Of a DNA stretch of 64,000 bases, positions 62,501 through 64,000 are shown piece after piece (the first letter of the stretch is position 1; every line of letters begins with the position of its first letter). The notes beneath the pieces were generated by a model. It was not told where the DNA came from. It saw nothing but the letters and a program-made list of their open reading frames with translations, and made no database searches. The position numbers and the translations under genes were made by a program. This DNA comes from Variovorax sp. DXTD-1 (GTDB taxonomy: Bacteria > Pseudomonadota > Gammaproteobacteria > Burkholderiales > Burkholderiaceae_C), in contig NZ_RWKH01000006.1 of the NCBI RefSeq assembly GCF_003984625.1, positions 124,001 through 188,000 on the forward strand. The letters are read 5' to 3'.

Positions 62501-63976
62501 CAGGCCCGAGAGATGGGCCGGGTCGTCGTCGATCACCGCGTTGAACAGCGCCGCCGTGAGCCAGGCGGTGTGCACGTTGTGGCGTGCAATGGTGCGGGCG
62601 AGGCCGGCGCCCGTGGGCACGCGCTCGTCGTGAATGACGCAGCAGCCGCCGTTGAGCAGCGGGCCCCAGACTTCGAGCGTGGACGCATCGAAGCCGAGCG
62701 GCGCGGCATGCAGCATCGCGCGGCCGGGAGCCAGTTCGACATAGCCCGCATCGACCACGAGGCGAAGGATTGCGCGGTGGCAGATCTCGATGCCCTTGGG
62801 CGTGCCGGTCGAGCCCGAGGTGTACATCACGTACGCCACCGATTCGCCGTCGATGGCGGGGGCTTTCCACGAAGCAGGCGCACTGCCTTCAGCGCCGTCA
62901 GGCACTTCTGCCGGCTCGTCGAGCACCAGCACGGCCATCGATTCGGGCGCGAGATGGCGATGCACGGGCGCGGCGATGGTCAGCCGCGCGTTTGCTTCGG
63001 CCAGCATGTAGGCAATCCGCTCGGCCGGAAAGTCCGTCGGCACCGGCACATAGGCCGCACCTGCCTTGAGAACGCCCAACTGGGTCACCACGGCCGCCAT
63101 CGAGCGGTCGAGCAGCAGCCCGACGGCATCGCCTGCGTGCACGCCCAGGTGCTGGAGGTGCCGGGCAAGCCGTTCGGAGCGGCGTTCGAGCTCGCTGTAG
63201 CTCATTTGCGCATCGCCTTCCGCAAGGGCCGGCGCATCGGGCGTGGCGGCGGCCTGGCGGCTGAACATTTGCGCCACATTGAGTTGGCGGTTCAGCGGGG
63301 CGGGCGGCGTGTTCCACGCAACGAGCTGTTGCTCGCGATCAGCCGCGGGCAGGGTGCGGATGTCGCCCAGCGGTGCGTCGGGGCGGCAGAGCAGGTCGGC
63401 GGCCGTGTCGGCGATTGCGGCCAGCAATTGCTCGATGGATGCGGCGTCCAGAAGACCTGCTGCGGCGTCGGCGTGAAGGCGCGGCGCGTCGGATGCGGCG
63501 TTCAGCCAGAGGTGAAGGGGTGCCTGGAGTGCGGGGGCGACGGTCTCGGCGCGGAGCCAGAGAAAGCTGGGCGAGGACTCGGGCGTGTCTGTGCCGAATG
63601 CTTCAGCGGCCTGGCGCCGCTTCTGGTCGAGCGTGGCCAGCCATGCGCTTGCCGGCTGTGCGGGATCGAACGCCATGGCAAGCGCGGCGTGCCTTGCGGC
63701 TGCTTGCGAGGGGCGTGCCGACGCTTCGTGCAGAACCGCTTGCTGGGCGCCGAGCCAGCGCGCCTGCAACAGGAGCCAGGCTGCTGCAAATGGGGTGTCC
63801 GGCAATTGACCGGCGGCTGCAGCCCATTGGCTCCAATGCCGCATATTTTCCGGTGCGAGTGCGATTGAACTGACAATTCGTTCTGTCGTTGCAGAGCTAG
63901 GCAGCGAAACGAACAGGTCGCCCAGGGAAGGCGGGGGGACTTCGAATTGCACCGAAAAAACGGAATGAAGTTTCAT
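56540..63976 (-). CDS. Hybrid NRPS-PKS-aminotransferase megasynthase (A-T-KS-AT-ACP-AMT)
   Basis: A 2478-aa hybrid. Order and landmarks: a degenerate C-like N-terminus of about 220 aa without HHxxxDG; A domain at about 235-725 (TSGSTGTPKG, Asp430 in LGFDASTLEV, GYGPTECTT, Lys722); T (GGDSM, Ser779); KS at about 840-1265 (TACSTSL Cys1013, EAHGT His1149, NVGHM His1189); AT at about 1360-1700 (GHSVG Ser1455, HAFH 1551-1554, malonyl-type); ACP (GLDSL Ser1791); an Ala/Pro/Gln-rich linker at about 1830-1960; a class III PLP aminotransferase at about 1990-2440 (LWDLDGNEYVDALNGFGMNMFGW, TYGKVIGGG Lys2260). No KR, DH, ER or MT is seen. The expected chemistry: an amino acid is loaded, extended by malonyl-CoA to a beta-keto gamma-amino acyl chain and transaminated at the beta carbon. 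The A-domain pocket residues read D-A-L-W-L-G-G-T-F-K. Confidence 0.9.
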   Translation of the reverse strand: MKLHSVFSVQFEVPPPSLGDLFVSLPSSATTERIVSSIALAPENMRHWSQWAAAAGQLPDTPFAAAWLLLQARWLGAQQAVLHEASARPSQAAARHAALAMAFDPAQPASAWLATLDQKRRQAAEAFGTDTPESSPSFLWLRAETVAPALQAPLHLWLNAASDAPRLHADAAAGLLDAASIEQLLAAIADTAADLLCRPDAPLGDIRTLPAADREQQLVAWNTPPAPLNRQLNVAQMFSRQAAATPDAPALAEGDAQMSYSELERRSERLARHLQHLGVHAGDAVGLLLDRSMAAVVTQLGVLKAGAAYVPVPTDFPAERIAYMLAEANARLTIAAPVHRHLAPESMAVLVLDEPAEVPDGAEGSAPASWKAPAIDGESVAYVMYTSGSTGTPKGIEICHRAILRLVVDAGYVELAPGRAMLHAAPLGFDASTLEVWGPLLNGGCCVIHDERVPTGAGLARTIARHNVHTAWLTAALFNAVIDDDPAHLSGLRHLLTGGEALSVPHVRRALAALPQLALSNGYGPTECTTFAATYRIPAALPADLRSVPLGRPINDTVLRVLSPTMALLPTGLVGELCIGGHGLARGYLGQPALTEERFVPDPFGAPGERLYRTGDLARWLPDGTIEFIGRRDGQVKIHGHRIETGEVEAAILAHPAVKSCAVVARPDADGQLSLVAYLVARSQEKLSWEALRAHLAARLPAALVPSAQVWLDQLPVTSNGKLDRKALPEPAGERPDLAQPFEEPRSATEQRVCEAFARALRIAKVGRNDNFFDLGGDSMRVLQVLADLQRDSAKPLSTNLFFRYPTPAAMAAQLAPAGDAAPAIDRSRAPQASANTSDLQDAVALIATAGRFPGAADVEQFWENLVAGRDTISFFDDETLDAGVSEALRTDPAYVRARGVIEGIENFDAAFFGIGPKEAALMDPQQRVFLEICWECLERAGYVPDAAPGPVGVYAGMYNASYFQRHVSTRPDLIEAVGEFQVMLANEKDYITTRVANRLNLTGPAVSVHTACSTSLVAVAHAFHALRTGQCYMALAGGASVTCPTRSGYLYQEGSMLSPDGRTRSFDAQAQGTVFSDGAAVVLLKRLADAQADGDTIYAVLRSAAVNNDGGAKASFTAPSVDGQAAVIRAALAAAHVEARSISYVEAHGTATPMGDPIEVEALTCAYGEHTDALGFCALGSLKSNVGHMVTAAGAAGLIKAALSLHHEVIPPTAHFTAPNPSIDFSRTPFYVSPSLQPWPRAAEPRRAGVSSFGVGGTNAHVIVEEAPPRPVSPIAVGPQVLPLSARSEAALAVAAEQLAAHLHATPGLPLADVAYTLGVGRKAHAFRRAVVASDAAEAIAALRGSDSTWRVSGHIDSRAPQLVLMFPGQGAQYAGMGKNLHANDPVFAAAFDACVKAFGSALDFDLRERMFEGEADALAPTAVTQPAMFALEYALARRLLSLGARPHALIGHSVGEFVAAVLAGVMRLEDAARLVARRGALMQAQPAGAMLSVRLGAEQLTARLGDSLSLAADNGPTACVAAGPFEAIAALQASLQEEDIPSRPLQTSHAFHSAMMDGAVAPFEALVSEVALHPPTIPIYSTLTGRLLEDAEATSAAYWARHLRGTVHFSPAVRSAMAQTARPLFVEVGPRNALATLVRQHGAGEVMPLLQGEPADEARTLRLALARLWTCGADVELSRLAVRTGAQRVRLPTYPFERKRFWVDIAAPAAKPAISPEAAPPMPALFVPPPVLETTVTVAAAPPLPVSSTSASSDASLDARLRSLFEDISGIDMAQAEGNAAFSELGLDSLTLTQVATQIKKRFKVNLSFRQLMENYRSLDALGAFLRESLPPEPAAAVAAAPAIAPVAAAVSTAVFAPAATAITVPATVHPSPVFTPLPASGIGATPLVQLVTQQMELMRQQLALLSGAGANLSQEAATQTVQQAAQPAMQATAAQAMPASPALPNADEPAAAKEPVRYDVTKAFGAIARIHTQRTAEPSGRQKARLAAFMRRYVARTQKSKQFTEANRPHMADPRVVNGFRPITKEITYQIVIERSKGSKLWDLDGNEYVDALNGFGMNMFGWQPDFVQEAVRRQLDEGYEIGPQHPLAAEVTALICELTGSDRAALCNTGSEAVMAALRIARTVTGRSTVVVFTGSYHGTFDEVLVRAGKGGKGLSAAPGVMSGMFGDIRVLDYGTPEALAFIRENADDLAAVLAEPVQSRRPDFQPREFLEEVRAITAQSGSCLIFDEVITGFRVGLGGAQELFGIRADLATYGKVIGGGFPVGVIAGKREFMDALDGGAWQYGDDSIPGVGVTYFAGTFVRHPLALAAAKASLTYLKEAGPALQIGLSTSTGTMAEELTAWCAEVGAPIAIRHFASLWRVSWLEDHPLQDLLFAMMRSRGVHILDNFPCFLTSAHSAEDIATIQRAFKESVAEMQESGFLPRRATVITGFDYRKAEEDDGSVLARDIDGQPFWYVPDTTSSPTHLINGKATA

Positions 63977-64000
63977 GAAAAGGCTCGAATGGGTAATATC

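Overview
The window looks like a chromosomal segment of a betaproteobacterium of the Comamonadaceae, most like Variovorax. The reasons are uniformly high GC, three Bug-type tripartite-tricarboxylate receptors, a Comamonas-type 16-strand porin, a QseBC-like pair beside a MipA-family protein, and an SOS-controlled imuA-imuB-dnaE2 cassette. This is an inference from gene content; there is no rRNA in the window.

Layout. 1-6.6 kb: a GTPase/membrane-protein pair, a 24-residue membrane peptide, a TetR repressor with two operator palindromes facing a VOC-fold gene, and an ABC half-transporter. 6.7-9.9 kb: a LuxR-type regulator split by a 159-bp MITE-like element that left a 4-bp target duplication, then a DUF3563 protein, a LigB-type dioxygenase and an alpha/beta hydrolase. 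10-12.9 kb: a MipA/OmpV protein convergent with a sensor kinase/response regulator pair. 13-24.4 kb: an uptake and catabolic island with three Bug receptors, an FAD oxidoreductase, an IclR regulator, an aconitase-X large/small pair, an IlvD/Edd dehydratase, a porin, and a convergent aldo/keto reductase. 24.4-33.4 kb: a long inverted repeat, a branched-chain amino-acid-type binding protein, and the SOS mutagenesis block imuA-imuB-dnaE2-mmcB. That block faces a second SOS-boxed unit encoding a 71-aa protein and a 2'-5' RNA ligase.

34.4-64 kb: a nearly 30-kb run of minus-strand genes with mostly overlapping or very short junctions. In transcription order it encodes an A-T-KS-AT-ACP-aminotransferase megasynthase (2478 aa), a C-A-T-C-T NRPS (1669 aa), a 4'-phosphopantetheinyl transferase, two alpha/beta hydrolases of the exosortase-A-associated type, Wza, Wzc, an initiating sugar transferase, GDP-L-fucose synthase, a Wzy-like polymerase, a GT4 glycosyltransferase, a GH29-like secreted protein, another glycosyltransferase, a Wzx-like flippase, a WcaI-like glycosyltransferase, a NarL-type response regulator and ManC. 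The upper part should make an amino-acid-derived molecule containing a beta-amino (probably beta,gamma-diamino) unit. The lower part should make and export a fucose-containing exopolysaccharide. Their continuity is the most unusual feature here: an assembly line with no thioesterase, its own carrier-protein-activating enzyme and two orphan hydrolases feeding directly into a Wzx/Wzy capsule/EPS operon. Whether the small molecule decorates the polysaccharide or is merely co-regulated cannot be decided from sequence alone.
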